Below are positions 14,453 through 25,200 of a DNA stretch of 50,563 nucleotides, piece after piece. Source of the stretch: a virus; the IMG/VR virus record IMGVR_UViG_3300028045_000024, positions 1 to 50,563 of that record, one strand, 5' to 3'. The notes below the pieces were generated by a model. That model had not been told where the DNA came from. It worked only from the letters and a program-made list of their open reading frames with translations, and ran no database searches. Numbering within the stretch: the stretch's first letter is position 1; each line of letters starts with the position of its first letter. The position numbers and the translations under genes are program-made.

Positions 14453-16762
14453 TTAACCGATAACTTTACCCGCACTAAACGACACGCCCTCGACCTGTAG
14501 ACTCCAGATGAAAATATCGTGGTTCGTTACCATGTGAATTTTCAAAATCAGGATGTCGCCCTCGTACATATTTGAGATGTCAAACTCGTAAGAGGTGGTG
14601 TCTAGCGTGTCTACAGTAGTGACGATCGTATTAGTGGTATTCAGAGCGGCAACGGTGTCATACGCAGGGGTGTCGGCTATCAATCGAGCAGTGGGCGTTA
14701 CCCCTCCTGCTGGGTCTGCCACCAGTACTCCCGCAACGGGTTGTGGGATTACACAACATGCGAGGTCCAGTGTCTGCGCGGTATCATGACTGTAGGTTAG
14801 CGTAAATTTAATTGGGAACGCTGTACATAGCCCACCGGGTACGTTTAGCTGCCATGTGATAAAGTCATTTCTAGTGTCGAGTTTGCCCTTCTTTACCTTA
14901 TGGTTCCACCCGGTTAGAGACGCTGCTGCTATCCCAGTCCCGACCTGAACTGTGTAGTCCTTAGCCCCCGCGCCTTCTCCCCACATATTTCCGCTGCCGA
15001 ACAAAGTCTGCTTCCACATGGCCAGCCCTTGCGCTAGCTGCTGCCCCCGGCCGTTCACACCGAACTGCGACGGCACGAGTTTTAGCTGCTCGAATGTGGG
15101 GACTATATTAGGCACTGCTAACGTAGCGACACGCACTCTGGCCCAATGGCCTGCCACCCCGTTAATCGTGGAGCTAGCCCAGGTTGTGGCTCCGTCAATT
15201 CCCAGCCTGTAATCCTCTGTATTGTTAGCCCGCAGGAACGCTTGATCGCCGTACCTGTACTGATTTGCTACCTGTACAGACTGGATGCCCACTGGCACCC
15301 ACGCGACCCCGCTGTAGATTTCAAACACATGTGTGCGTGCAGTCGCTGCAACCACCTGGGCAAACTGGGCTGTCCAGTGCTTGAGCTTAGCTCCAGAAGA
15401 ATCCACTCGGTTCGTACACCACATGATGGTTTCACCCACAGCCCCTGTTTGGAAGGAGAATGTAGACCCGTCTTTAGAACTAGCCTCGGTACTGACATCG
15501 ATGTAGCCCGCTGCACCGGTCGCATCGGTAGTGAACACTGTGTTGGATGTAGCGTACGCCGAACCCTCACCCACATACATCCCGCTTCCTCGCTCGGGGT
15601 GTCCAACTACACTGTCTGCTCCCCAAAGTTGAAAGCTCGTAGTGTCGTAGGGGTCTTCTGATGTGAAGAAGCTCCATGCATGGTCGCTATCTTTCCATGT
15701 TGACGGGATGCTGAATTTCCTATCCATTTGCGCAGTGATTCGTAGTAGACCACCTACGCCCGTAAGAGCGGGGTCCACCAGCAAATTGTAGGCGGACGCC
15801 TGAATTTTCCCGCCATACGCCTCGACCGTCACGGCATTTCCACTTACTTGGATGCCATTAGTCAGATTAAATAGGTTTAAACTAATCAACACCGCAGTTC
15901 CGGCAGTACAGATCACACCAGAAGTGACCGTTGACGCGCCAATATTAAAGTCTAACGCCTGTAATCTTCCAGCAGTACACTTTGCCCCAGCAGCTAACGT
16001 CGCTCCGGGCGGGATATGTACGGCTTGAACTGCCATCACACCTCCGTTGACTTCGAGCAAAGAGTCCGCTACTCCCGAACCCATTCGAAGCTCTAGTCCA
16101 ATGAGCTTGCCAGTGGTAACTAGCACCCCTCGCCCAGTCCCACCGGCACCGAGAAACTTGATGAACCGCACTCCGCAGACATTTCCACCGCCGATAGCAC
16201 ATTCGATCGCCCCAACTGCATCGGTAGGTATTGTGACGCTTACATTCTGTAGAGTGGTATCTATTCCCATTGTAACGCGAACGCCGGTTGCAGCCGCACC
16301 TGTGATGGAGGTGACCTCATACCCACCTATACCCACCAATGTTACACCCTGGGGGATAGTCAGCCCGGACTCGGGGTAGACACCAGGACGTATCTGTACG
16401 GTGTCCCCAGTGCCAGCTACTGCTATAGCTGCCGCGATAGTTAAGAATGGTAGGTCGAACCTGTCTACTAGACCAGTGCCATCATTGCCCAGCTTGTCCA
16501 CATAGACGACATTGCCTACTGGGAGTGTTGATATGCCACCACTTCCATTTGCAGCGGCAGTGATACGCCCTTGTGCGTCAACTGTGATATCCGCTGCTGT
16601 ATAGGCACCGGGTGTTACTGCCGTATTAGCTAGGTCGATTGTCCCAGTAGTGGTGATCGGTCCACCTGTAAGGCCGGTGCCGGTGTCTACTTGGGTTACA
16701 GTTCCGCCGCCTCCTCCAGGAATGGGAGCGACAATCTCTACTTTTAGTGTTGATGGGGGCAT
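14453..16762 (-). CDS. Tail fibre/spike with beta-helix domain, 769 aa
   Basis: The N-terminus has a Gly-rich linker and a repeat typical of phage fibres (TVTQVDTGTGLTGGPITTTG, then VTPGAYTAADITVDAQGRIT). Residues 95-330 look like a right-handed beta-helix of the pectate-lyase fold (DLPFLTIAAAIAVAGTGDTV, IRPGVYPES, LTIPQGVTLVGIGG). The C-terminal half is beta-rich with a jelly-roll-like end. It probably binds or degrades host surface polysaccharide. The start ATG overlaps the preceding stop by 1 nt (TAATG), as in the two genes before it. Confidence 0.8.
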   Translation of the reverse strand: MPPSTLKVEIVAPIPGGGGGTVTQVDTGTGLTGGPITTTGTIDLANTAVTPGAYTAADITVDAQGRITAAANGSGGISTLPVGNVVYVDKLGNDGTGLVDRFDLPFLTIAAAIAVAGTGDTVQIRPGVYPESGLTIPQGVTLVGIGGYEVTSITGAAATGVRVTMGIDTTLQNVSVTIPTDAVGAIECAIGGGNVCGVRFIKFLGAGGTGRGVLVTTGKLIGLELRMGSGVADSLLEVNGGVMAVQAVHIPPGATLAAGAKCTAGRLQALDFNIGASTVTSGVICTAGTAVLISLNLFNLTNGIQVSGNAVTVEAYGGKIQASAYNLLVDPALTGVGGLLRITAQMDRKFSIPSTWKDSDHAWSFFTSEDPYDTTSFQLWGADSVVGHPERGSGMYVGEGSAYATSNTVFTTDATGAAGYIDVSTEASSKDGSTFSFQTGAVGETIMWCTNRVDSSGAKLKHWTAQFAQVVAATARTHVFEIYSGVAWVPVGIQSVQVANQYRYGDQAFLRANNTEDYRLGIDGATTWASSTINGVAGHWARVRVATLAVPNIVPTFEQLKLVPSQFGVNGRGQQLAQGLAMWKQTLFGSGNMWGEGAGAKDYTVQVGTGIAAASLTGWNHKVKKGKLDTRNDFITWQLNVPGGLCTAFPIKFTLTYSHDTAQTLDLACCVIPQPVAGVLVADPAGGVTPTARLIADTPAYDTVAALNTTNTIVTTVDTLDTTSYEFDISNMYEGDILILKIHMVTNHDIFIWSLQVEGVSFSAGKVIG

Positions 16763-17079
16763 TAATTACCCCCTTGGAGGCTGTTTCCTTGCAGCCCCCT
16801 ACCCTGCAATCTTCTGCCCTGAAGTGCGTCCCCTTGAGTTGTGGAGCCTCCGCCACCACCTGCTGCTGTACCCTCGTGTACCACGCTCGCAAACAAGCCA
16901 CGAGCGTCCACAGGTAGCAAAGCTGCGCTATGTACCACGCTCGCAAACAGACCACGAGCTGCCACCGGGTTGAGTATACCGCTATGTACCACACTTGCGA
17001 ATAGACCGCGTGCCGCTATAGGATTTGGGTCTGCGTCATGGACCACAGATCCAAATAGTCCCTGCGCGTCTACAGCCAT
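16762..17079 (-). CDS. Repeat protein with four 18-residue repeats and LQG pentads, 105 aa
   Basis: Residues 2-70 are four near-identical repeats of about 17-18 aa with core ARGLFASVVH followed by P-(V/I)-A/D-A. A Gly-rich linker then leads to four pentads with Leu-Gln-Gly (ALQG, RRLQG, RGLQG, NSLQG), similar in spacing to pentapeptide repeats. Such repeats form extended or helical shafts. Placed between the lectin-like gene and the beta-helix fibre with TAATG junctions on both sides, it may be an adaptor or shaft segment of the receptor-binding apparatus. Confidence 0.7.
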   Translation of the reverse strand: MAVDAQGLFGSVVHDADPNPIAARGLFASVVHSGILNPVAARGLFASVVHSAALLPVDARGLFASVVHEGTAAGGGGGSTTQGDALQGRRLQGRGLQGNSLQGGN

Positions 17080-18119
17080 TAGCTAACCTCGAATTTCAAT
17101 AGCACTGTATCACCGCTCGACCATGCACCGCCCGCTGGTTTTGTCGGTGCTGTAGCCGTGGCGTATGTCGCCGCACCAGCCACTACGCTCGACCCTGTGG
17201 TATAGGTCGCGCCCTCACCAACGGCTGCCTCGATGCTGATACCCACGCCATCAGCATATCCGTGGGCGGTTACTCCATATATATTGGGAGTCACGCCCAA
17301 TTGTGTCCCGAGATTATTTACGTTCAGAACCACGTTGTCACCGCTGGCAGGGGTGCCGTCCGTAACTGTCGTGGCAGTGTTCAAGGGGCTGGCCAGTTCT
17401 GTGGTCTGCGCGGTTCCTCCGCTCGCTGGACTCCAAGAGCCGACCTCTGACACATCGGCTGTAGGTGATACCCTCGTCACAAATCGGCTAGTAGACCCTG
17501 GGTCTGCCATGTCATCATAGTGGACCAGTCCGGACCAGAACGTTCCATCCGCCAACCCAGCATTGATCACTCCGGATATCTGAAAATAACAACTTGTCTG
17601 GGCTACCCCGCCGGTGTCTGTCCAGTCCGAAGTAACAGCTACACCGTTCATCCACAGCTGACCGCTCCAGGTGGTTCCGCTCATATCGTACTTTATACCT
17701 ATGCTATGCCATGTTTGGCTAGGGAACACTTGGGTGGTCTGCTCTCTAAAAAAATTGTTAACGTAGAGGTTTAGTGTATTTCCCCCGGCACCCTGCGCAT
17801 AAATTCCTCTGCCGTTGCTTGTAGCGGTGACTTGAAAAAAATTATATCCCCAAAGTGGGCTGGCATTATTTAGGTACCAGTGGCTAGATAGCCATCCCTG
17901 TGGCGCCCCAATACCTAAAGGCGTTCTGGCCAACGAGCTGCCTCTCATGTTTAGTGAATAGCGCGTTGGGCTGCCCGCGTAGGTGAACTCTGGAGCCACT
18001 CCTCCAGATGCAGATGGCGCAATATTGTTAGCTGATGTGCTGCTTAAGTCCCACCCTGAACTATTTTCAAGCACTAACGCGATTTCCGGGCCCCACGCCC
18101 AAGACCATTTCAGACCCAT
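17079..18119 (-). CDS. Tail protein with concanavalin A/LamG-like lectin fold, 346 aa
   Basis: ATG 18119 has GGAGG 5 nt upstream; longer readings are rejected. The centre reads like a LamG/laminin-type jelly roll: SLNMRGSSLA, NTLNLYVNNFFRE, QTWHSIGIKYDMSGTTWSGQ, LWMNGVAV and GTFWSGLVHYDDM. This fold is common in phage receptor-binding proteins and minor structural proteins. The C-terminus is Ala/Thr/Gly-rich beta structure. It probably contacts host surface carbohydrate together with the downstream fibre. Confidence 0.75.
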   Translation of the reverse strand: MGLKWSWAWGPEIALVLENSSGWDLSSTSANNIAPSASGGVAPEFTYAGSPTRYSLNMRGSSLARTPLGIGAPQGWLSSHWYLNNASPLWGYNFFQVTATSNGRGIYAQGAGGNTLNLYVNNFFREQTTQVFPSQTWHSIGIKYDMSGTTWSGQLWMNGVAVTSDWTDTGGVAQTSCYFQISGVINAGLADGTFWSGLVHYDDMADPGSTSRFVTRVSPTADVSEVGSWSPASGGTAQTTELASPLNTATTVTDGTPASGDNVVLNVNNLGTQLGVTPNIYGVTAHGYADGVGISIEAAVGEGATYTTGSSVVAGAATYATATAPTKPAGGAWSSGDTVLLKFEVS

Positions 18120-18120
18120 A

Positions 18121-18354
18121 TTAACCTCCAAACGTGCCTGGATATAGCACATTAATCTCGGCTTCGGTTTTCTCTTCCCAATCACTGGGGGCGACCATGC
18201 CCTCGGGTGCAACAATGACGAACAAGAGACTGTCTTTGTCACAGTGTGGTGAACGCATACCCGGAACGGTGAACACAGTCATCGTACCGTCCACATCTGT
18301 GGCCGGGTCATACTGCCCATCAGTCTCCACGCCTGGTGTCAAATAAATAGCCAT
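18121..18354 (-). CDS. Small structural-region protein, 77 aa
   Basis: Starts at ATG 18354 in a TAATG overlap with the previous gene and ends 1 nt before the lectin-like gene. It is acidic and Pro/Gly/Val-rich with no recognised domain. Its position between tail genes suggests a minor tail or assembly protein. Confidence 0.6.
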   Translation of the reverse strand: MAIYLTPGVETDGQYDPATDVDGTMTVFTVPGMRSPHCDKDSLLFVIVAPEGMVAPSDWEEKTEAEINVLYPGTFGG

Positions 18355-18869
18355 TAGCCGTGCCTCACGAAGGTTACGGACGCAACGGTGTTTGTTCCGT
18401 CAGTCCAGATGATGGCGCTTGCAAAAATACCACTGATGTCCGTGATTCGTGTGGAGAACCTCCGTGGTTGGTTTGCGTTGGCCGTTCCATTAACCGTATC
18501 TAGTGGGATTTTAACAATGTACTCTTGTACGCTACTTATGCCCGTTGCGGTGTCGATGTTATCCACCAGTACGAACCCCCAGTGGAGGGGATTAGTTACA
18601 TCCGGAGAGTCTTTGTCGGAAAACCGAAACTTTAAGTACAAGTTTGCTGCTCCCGCGTTTGTCGCAACATCGACAAATACGTCCAGGTTTTTTACCCCAC
18701 GAACTGTGGCCGACGCGGTTTGACAACCGGCCGTGCCCTCTGCTGTTATAATTCCTGCCGCCTCTGGGTTGGCGATGTTTGGGATGGCAGACCCTACTGG
18801 AAGAACCACAACAGAGTCGTTGTCTCCAAGTCGGTATATGCGATTCCCTCGAGCGGTTGATGATGCCAT
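18354..18869 (-). CDS. Hypothetical tail-region protein, 171 aa
   Basis: Beta-rich, low-Cys protein (NLDVFVDVATNAGAANLYLK, WGFVLVDNIDTATG). Start ATG 18869 follows the previous stop by 3 nt. The sequence resembles virion surface proteins rather than enzymes, but no family is recognised. Confidence 0.65.
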   Translation of the reverse strand: MASSTARGNRIYRLGDNDSVVVLPVGSAIPNIANPEAAGIITAEGTAGCQTASATVRGVKNLDVFVDVATNAGAANLYLKFRFSDKDSPDVTNPLHWGFVLVDNIDTATGISSVQEYIVKIPLDTVNGTANANQPRRFSTRITDISGIFASAIIWTDGTNTVASVTFVRHG

Positions 18870-18872
18870 TCC

Positions 18873-19283
18873 TCACCCCAAGTGAAAGTGGATTACATTT
18901 TTGTCGATAACTGTGCCCACGCGCCTCTTGTACCACATTGTTCCGTTCGATGGAATCTCAAAAACATGCTTGCCATCTTTCCCAAGGAAAACTGGGGTGT
19001 GCGTTGGGGTCTCCTCGGTTGAAAGCCTGGTTGTCACCCGCCATGGCTGAATCCATAATGCCCGTCCGGCGGCCGCTCCCGTCCTCGCCAGAAACAGTGC
19101 GGATTCTCGGTGCTCAACTTTTGTGGCATCGGCCTTGGCCACAACCAGAACGTCTCCGGTATACCCAGAAACAACTACAATGTCGTTTTCCTCGATATCC
19201 TCGTCCTGGTAGGCGACGGCCCTGATTGTTTCGTATGGGTTTTGGTCTTTAATGGGGATTACCCCTGGTGCTATTCTTGCCAT
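18873..19283 (-). CDS. Hypothetical virion protein, 136 aa
   Basis: Starts MARIAPGVIPIKDQNPYE with AGGAG upstream. Beta-rich; segments such as EENDIVVVSGYTGDVLVVAK and LFLARTGAAAGRALWI recall small decoration or head-fibre proteins with a beta-tulip-like layout, and broadly resemble the style of the 36980-37474 product. No firm family. Confidence 0.6.
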   Translation of the reverse strand: MARIAPGVIPIKDQNPYETIRAVAYQDEDIEENDIVVVSGYTGDVLVVAKADATKVEHRESALFLARTGAAAGRALWIQPWRVTTRLSTEETPTHTPVFLGKDGKHVFEIPSNGTMWYKRRVGTVIDKNVIHFHLG

Positions 19284-19296
19284 TGTTCTTCTCCTG

Positions 19297-22200
19297 TTAT
19301 CTGTTTCTGAAATCTTCTTCTGCCAAAGCTGCTTTTGCTGAGCGTATCGCGTTCTGTAATTCAGCCTTCCGCTCCTTAATAGGGTACTTCAATTCGCGCT
19401 CCGGCGCCTTGGGCCGAGGGGCGATCCCCATCAGTTTCGTCATCATATACGCCATACCAGGGCCATATCCCTTCACCCAGTTGGGGTTGTCAACAGCCGC
19501 GTAATATTGCGGGAGTTGGGTCCCCACGATGGGCATCGAGCGCATAAGGATGACGAAAGACCTCGCCTCCCCGTCAACGTAGGGTCGCCCGTTCTCATCT
19601 CTGCGGACGCCACCAAACATGAGTTTACTGGCAAGGGTGTCTGCCTCGTGCGGCCGGAGATAGGTTCTTCCGCCACCGACATACTGCGTGCCCCCACTAA
19701 AGTTCTTAAGGGCAATCTCTGTCATTGCGCTTAAGCCCGGGGTCATTGCGGAGGTTAGTGGGTCTATTACAAGCGCCGAGGTGGCGTCAGATGTCATCTG
19801 CTGGCCTGTAGGTGATGGCAGTCCAGCCATTTCAGGGACGCCCATCCCCATCATGTACGCCCACATTCCTGCGCCGAGCCACTGGTTGGCCATATCCAGG
19901 GGGGTGAACGGAGGGACTAGGATGTCTTGGTATGTGAAGTCGTAGCCCCGTTTCTTGTACCACTCTCTGACCTTGGGGTCCATAATGGGCATCGAGTAGG
20001 CAGTTGCCCGAGATGCTTGCCACCAGAACGGGATGTCCCGGTTCATGGCGTCCCTTGCCTCTTCATAGGTTTTAGCCTGGCCCTCTTCGCCTGCGCCCTC
20101 CAAGTGGTACGCAGCAGCCGGGATCGTGTCCAACCCCTGCTCCATCTCGCGGATACGCCCCAAAGTCCGGGCGCCCTTTCCTCGGCTAGGAAGTGGGAGG
20201 CCCATAACTCGGCGGCCTGTCATCCCGTCTCTGGTGGAGAGCAGCATGTTTCTGAATAGTTGCTCGGATGCCAGCCGTTGGAATCTCCAGAATGTGAATA
20301 TCTGGGCGAGGACGTTCACCTCTGTCTTCCCCAGCGGCTTCTTCCAGTCGTAAAGCGCATTCATCATCCCACGCTTTGCGTCAGTTCTGGACCCCCCGCG
20401 GTTAAGCAGCTCCATGTAAAGCCCTGCTCTCTGCCTCTGCTGGACAAACGTGGCATGCTTCTGTATCGCCTCATTCACCTTCTTCGCGCTCTTTGCGCCA
20501 GGGAACTTAGAATTGGGCAGGAACTCCCAGAGGCCCTTGTGAGCGTCTCTAAGCCCCTCGAGGAGGGTCTCTTGGACAAACGTATCCATGACCCCGTCTT
20601 CCGCCATCATTCGGCGAACAGTTCCGACAGTGTAAGAGCGCCCGTCTTTTAGCTTGATTACATCGTCAGCGGAGCCGCTCCAGATCTTACTAAGATTCGG
20701 GTTGAATAGTGCATTCATCGCAGTTCCGAGAACAGGAACTCCCTCAAGTGATGCCGATGCCTTGAACATTGCGTCCTGCATGGGGCGACCTATGAAGGGG
20801 AGGTTTGCCGGAAGGTTCTGAAAGCTGAGCTTCGCTGCCGTATGGAGACCTTCCTCCCAGAATATCTGAGAGAAGTCGCCCACGATGTTGTTGACCCAGT
20901 ATCTAGGGTTTGGGAAAAGAAGGCCGGTGGTAATTGACGCCCGGAAGTAGCCCAGGATTGTCTTGAGCTGAAGAATGGCCCGGGCCAGAGGACCTGCGGG
21001 GTCCTTGTTCTGCTGGACTTCCAGGCTCTTGACAATGCGTCCCGAGAGCCTCTCTAGGTCGTCCATGAGCTTTTGGGGCACAAACCCACTGTGCCCCGAG
21101 CCGTCTTCCGAAAGCCTCACCAGCTGGGCCGTGACTTCTCCCACGTCATCAATGTCCTTTTTGATGGCCCTTGTTGTTGTGGCGAGACCGAGTTCGACCA
21201 ACTTATTCAGCGCAGCTGCGGCAGCCTTTCCTCCTCCAACTCCCTTGAAGTCGCCAACCAAGATTTTATTCATGTTGTCAACAAGCTCGTCAGACATCGA
21301 CCCAAAGGTGTTTACTGCGACACGAGACGCCTCGTCCATTACAACGCCGTTTACCACGGCTTCCTTAAAGAAGGTGTATGCGCCATCATCTCCAGCGACC
21401 TTGACGTCCTTCCCGCTTTGGTCAAGGATCCTCTTGGTGCCCGATTTCATGGCATTCATGAAGGCTTCGATGCTTTCGGCATCCATCTTGCCTTCTCTCA
21501 TCAGATCGGAGAGTGTATTCATAGCCACATGCGCCAAGGCCCCAGCTTGTTGGGGGCTGATCTTTTCGCTGCTTGGGAGATATAGCCTGGAGAGGGCCAG
21601 AAGCGTCTTGTTGAACTTCTCCTGGGCTTCCTCTATCGTTGACGGCTCAACAAATTTGGGCATCTCCATCTTGGGGCGCTTTGACGCCGCGCTTGTGATG
21701 AGCCTGTCGGATGCATCGGCCACGCGAGCCAGGTAGGAGTCCTTGATGCCAACCTTGTCCAGTCCCATGAATATATTCATGACCTTCATGAACTTAGACC
21801 ACAGGCTCTCTGGTCGCCCTTTGATTTCGTCTGGTGACTTGATCTTCTTCATGATTGTCTGAAAAACAGGGCTTGTGAGCGTGTATGTAATCAACTCGTA
21901 TGGACCCGCGGCGGTGCCCAGGACCTGGGAGTTCCAGCTCTTTAGTATTGCGATCTCCTCGTCTGTAAGGTCTGCGCCATACTTTGCAAGCAGGGCGTCG
22001 TCACCGATTGCCCTCGTTAGGAATTTCGTTAAGTCATCAATCTCAGATGCCGCCTGCTTCGCTTCGTCAGACATCTTGACAACCCGGCGGCCCTCCCTGG
22101 AGAAGGGAAGGTAGTCCATCATCTTCTGGACCGTCGCAGTGTGAAGAAGCTCGTGAACGATTGTCACAGGATTTGTGCCGCCAAGGCCGAGTTCATCCAG

Positions 22201-25200
22201 GCCGTCCATGTTCCGCAGCCAAATCCCCATCGGGCGCACTTCATTATTTCTCGGGTTGATTTGGTACTTATAGTACCCCCGCACCCCGTCATCGAACGCA
22301 TCAGAGGACGCAGCAACCATAGGCATGTCTTTGGGAATGTAGTCCCTGATGTGGATCAAGATGGCTGCATCCTGCCTGGTGAAGCCCTTCACACCGTTCT
22401 TGGTGACAAGGTCGATGAAGTCCCTTGCATTATTGCCCACACTTGCCAACTTCTCCTCAATGTCTGCCGTGGCCTCTTTCTTCTGGGCCAATGTCATCTT
22501 TTTATTAAAGCTATCGTCAATTCCAGACTTAAGGTCAGATGCCCTGGTTTCTAGCTTAGATACTGTTGACTGGTTAGACATCGCCTGACGGGCCGCTTGC
22601 TCGAAGAGGCTGACGGGGGCTGTGTTCATGAAGGTCTCTGGGAAGTTCCCTCCCTTCACCTCCATCGCCTTGGTGCCGCCCAGATATTCTCTGAGTCGTT
22701 CAATCAGTTTTCCGCCCTTATATCCCCTGGTCACCAGAGATATGTCCTGGTTGAGCGAGCCGTTAATCTCTAGGGCTGTTTTGTATGCGTCCAGAACCCT
22801 TCCAGAGTATCCGGCTGCCGAGGCGCCTTGTCCGACTCCGCGCAAGTACTTGCCGACATCTAGCCCGATGGCGTTCCGCAGACTGTCCTTCAGGTCGTAA
22901 ACAAAGCTCCTAATGGGATAGTCTTTCGTAAACTCCTTATGGAAGAGGGTTCTATTCTTAAGCCCTGTTCTGTACACGGAGCGCATCTGGTTCATTAGGG
23001 ACCGGCCGAGTTCTTCGCCGCTCGTCAGAAGGGTGTCCGATCTCTGCTCAAGCTCCATAATCCCTTTGTCAAGGATCTCGAAGTCGTTTTGAGACAGGGT
23101 TCTGGGTGCTCCCGTTATCAGCTCCTCGAACGCCTTTGTCGTGATAGTGCCCTGGTTTTGTGCCTCGTCAAAGAATCGGGTGACCACATCTGCACCGTAG
23201 ATTTCATCCAGGTTCTTGCGCACCACGTCGCCCAGGAGCTGGTTTCCGCCATCGGCTGCCTTCAGGGCGCCTTTCAATGGGTTTATCTTGCCTGTGTAGA
23301 CTGATTGATTCAGCACTTTGGGCTTTATCGAATCTATGCTCCTATCGAACTCTTTCGCAAGAGCCAGGACGTTGTTGCCCATCAGTAGGCTTGAGCCGTC
23401 TTCCGCCACCTTGAGTGCTCCGGCTGCTGCTGCCGTTTCGTCTGCATTCTTGCGCAGTGCAGCGTTCATTGCCCTTATTTCTTCGGCAGTTGCGCCAGAC
23501 TTCTTCATTAAAATCGCAAGGTCAGAGCTTGCCTTCACATACTTGTCGTATGTCATAAGGAAGCCCTTCGCTCCAATAGCATTGGCCAGCTCCGCTTCAA
23601 GAGACATCTTGCTCTCGTCAGCCACGCTCAGTATCTTCGAGCCAAGAGAGGGCTGATTGTACCCCTCAACCTGGATAGCCCTGCCTCCGCCTACCGGAGC
23701 GCCTTTCACGGAGGTCTCGCCCAGTAGTTCGACCGGGCGCGCGTCAACGGACGGGGTCTTGCCGAACTGAATGACTTCATATACTTCTAGCTTTTTTGTG
23801 GCCGGATTTATGTTTCTAAGGACAAGTTTGTCGCCCTCGATGGATGCCACTCCGCCTGAACGAGCAGACTCTTGCCAGCCTCTAAACTGCTTTATCCCAT
23901 ACTCTCCGAGAAAGACGGTCTTCCCTGAAAGCACCCTGGGCTTCTTTGCTTCGGGGAGTTCTCCTTCTCTCCAGGTAACGGATGGCATCTGGGCGTCTTG
24001 GTTTTTCTGTTCCGCGAGGCGGTCACCGACCATGCGGTAAGACTTTCCGTCAGTGGTTTGGAACACCCTGCTGCTTGTTGAGCCAAATCCTGTGTGGATC
24101 TCATTGTGTATTCTTGCAAGATCTCTGCGGTTAAGGAGGTAGCTCTTTAGGTCAGATTTTTTTGGGAAAGCAACCATCAGCGCGGTGGTCACATCCCTTG
24201 GCGCGATATCGTTTTTTTCAAAGTTCTTGTACAGGAACCGAGACCCTCTCTTGAAAAACTCCTGCTGACCGACCGTTCCCATGCTGGAGAACCACGCCTC
24301 TACCTTCTCAAGTGCCCGGATTTTTTCCGTGTACTGCGCAGCGGCAATGGCGACAGGAGACCCCGAACGGGCAGGTCTTCCGGCAACAGCCCTGCCTAGT
24401 GATTTTCTTACCAGATCTGCCTGCTGGGCTTGTAGTTTTTTCCGCTTCTTTTGCAGATTGAAGAGCTGTGTCCTTCTCGCGTCCAGCTCTTTCGCAACAG
24501 GCCTAAGCCTCTTTGCTATATCAATAAGGTTTGTTGCGCCCCCGATAATATCGTTTCTGTAAAGGCCGTTCCTTATCTTCCAGGTCTCCGCATAGGCCTT
24601 TTCTGCCACCAGCTTGGCCTCTGATTCCTTAAGGTCAAGCTCCGCCTTTCTAAGGGCCGCCTTCTCCCTCTTCGCGCCCAGGGTATCCCCCGCTTTCTTT
24701 AGCCTATCGCGAGTCTTTCTGAGACCCTCGGCCTCCTTCTTTAGGGCAGATTCTCTCTTCGCAAACGCCCGTCCTATGTTCTCTGTGGAGGCTATCCCCT
24801 CATTGACATGGAGGCGCTCCCTGAAGACCTCGTACAGGTCCCTGTCCTGCACTTCCACTTCCTTAAGCCACCTCTCGTACCCGCCGTTCTGGATTTCCTC
24901 GGGGGTCATTTTGGCCAGCTTCTTCACCAACTTCTGCGCTGACGTGAGCCTGGCTGTCTGAAGCGCGCCGGAAGAGAGCTTGAGTCCCTTTCCGATAGCC
25001 TTTGCTCCCTTTCCTATTGGACCAAGGAGCAGCGTTGGGTCCGGGTCAATCAGGATAAGGCCCAACATTGGACCAAGGGCTGCCAGTGTCTCGAATGTCG
25101 CGTCTGGAACCGGGAACTCTGCTTTCCCAGCAAGACGGGCCTTCTTGTTCATTGCCGCAAGAGACTCGCTTTCTAGGAACTTTGGGGTCATGATCTTCCC

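Noticed and set aside
20975-21736. 253-aa plus-strand frame opposite the giant protein
   Set aside because: Antisense to the continuous 2387-aa gene, Ser/Leu-rich composition typical of a shadow, no ribosome site.
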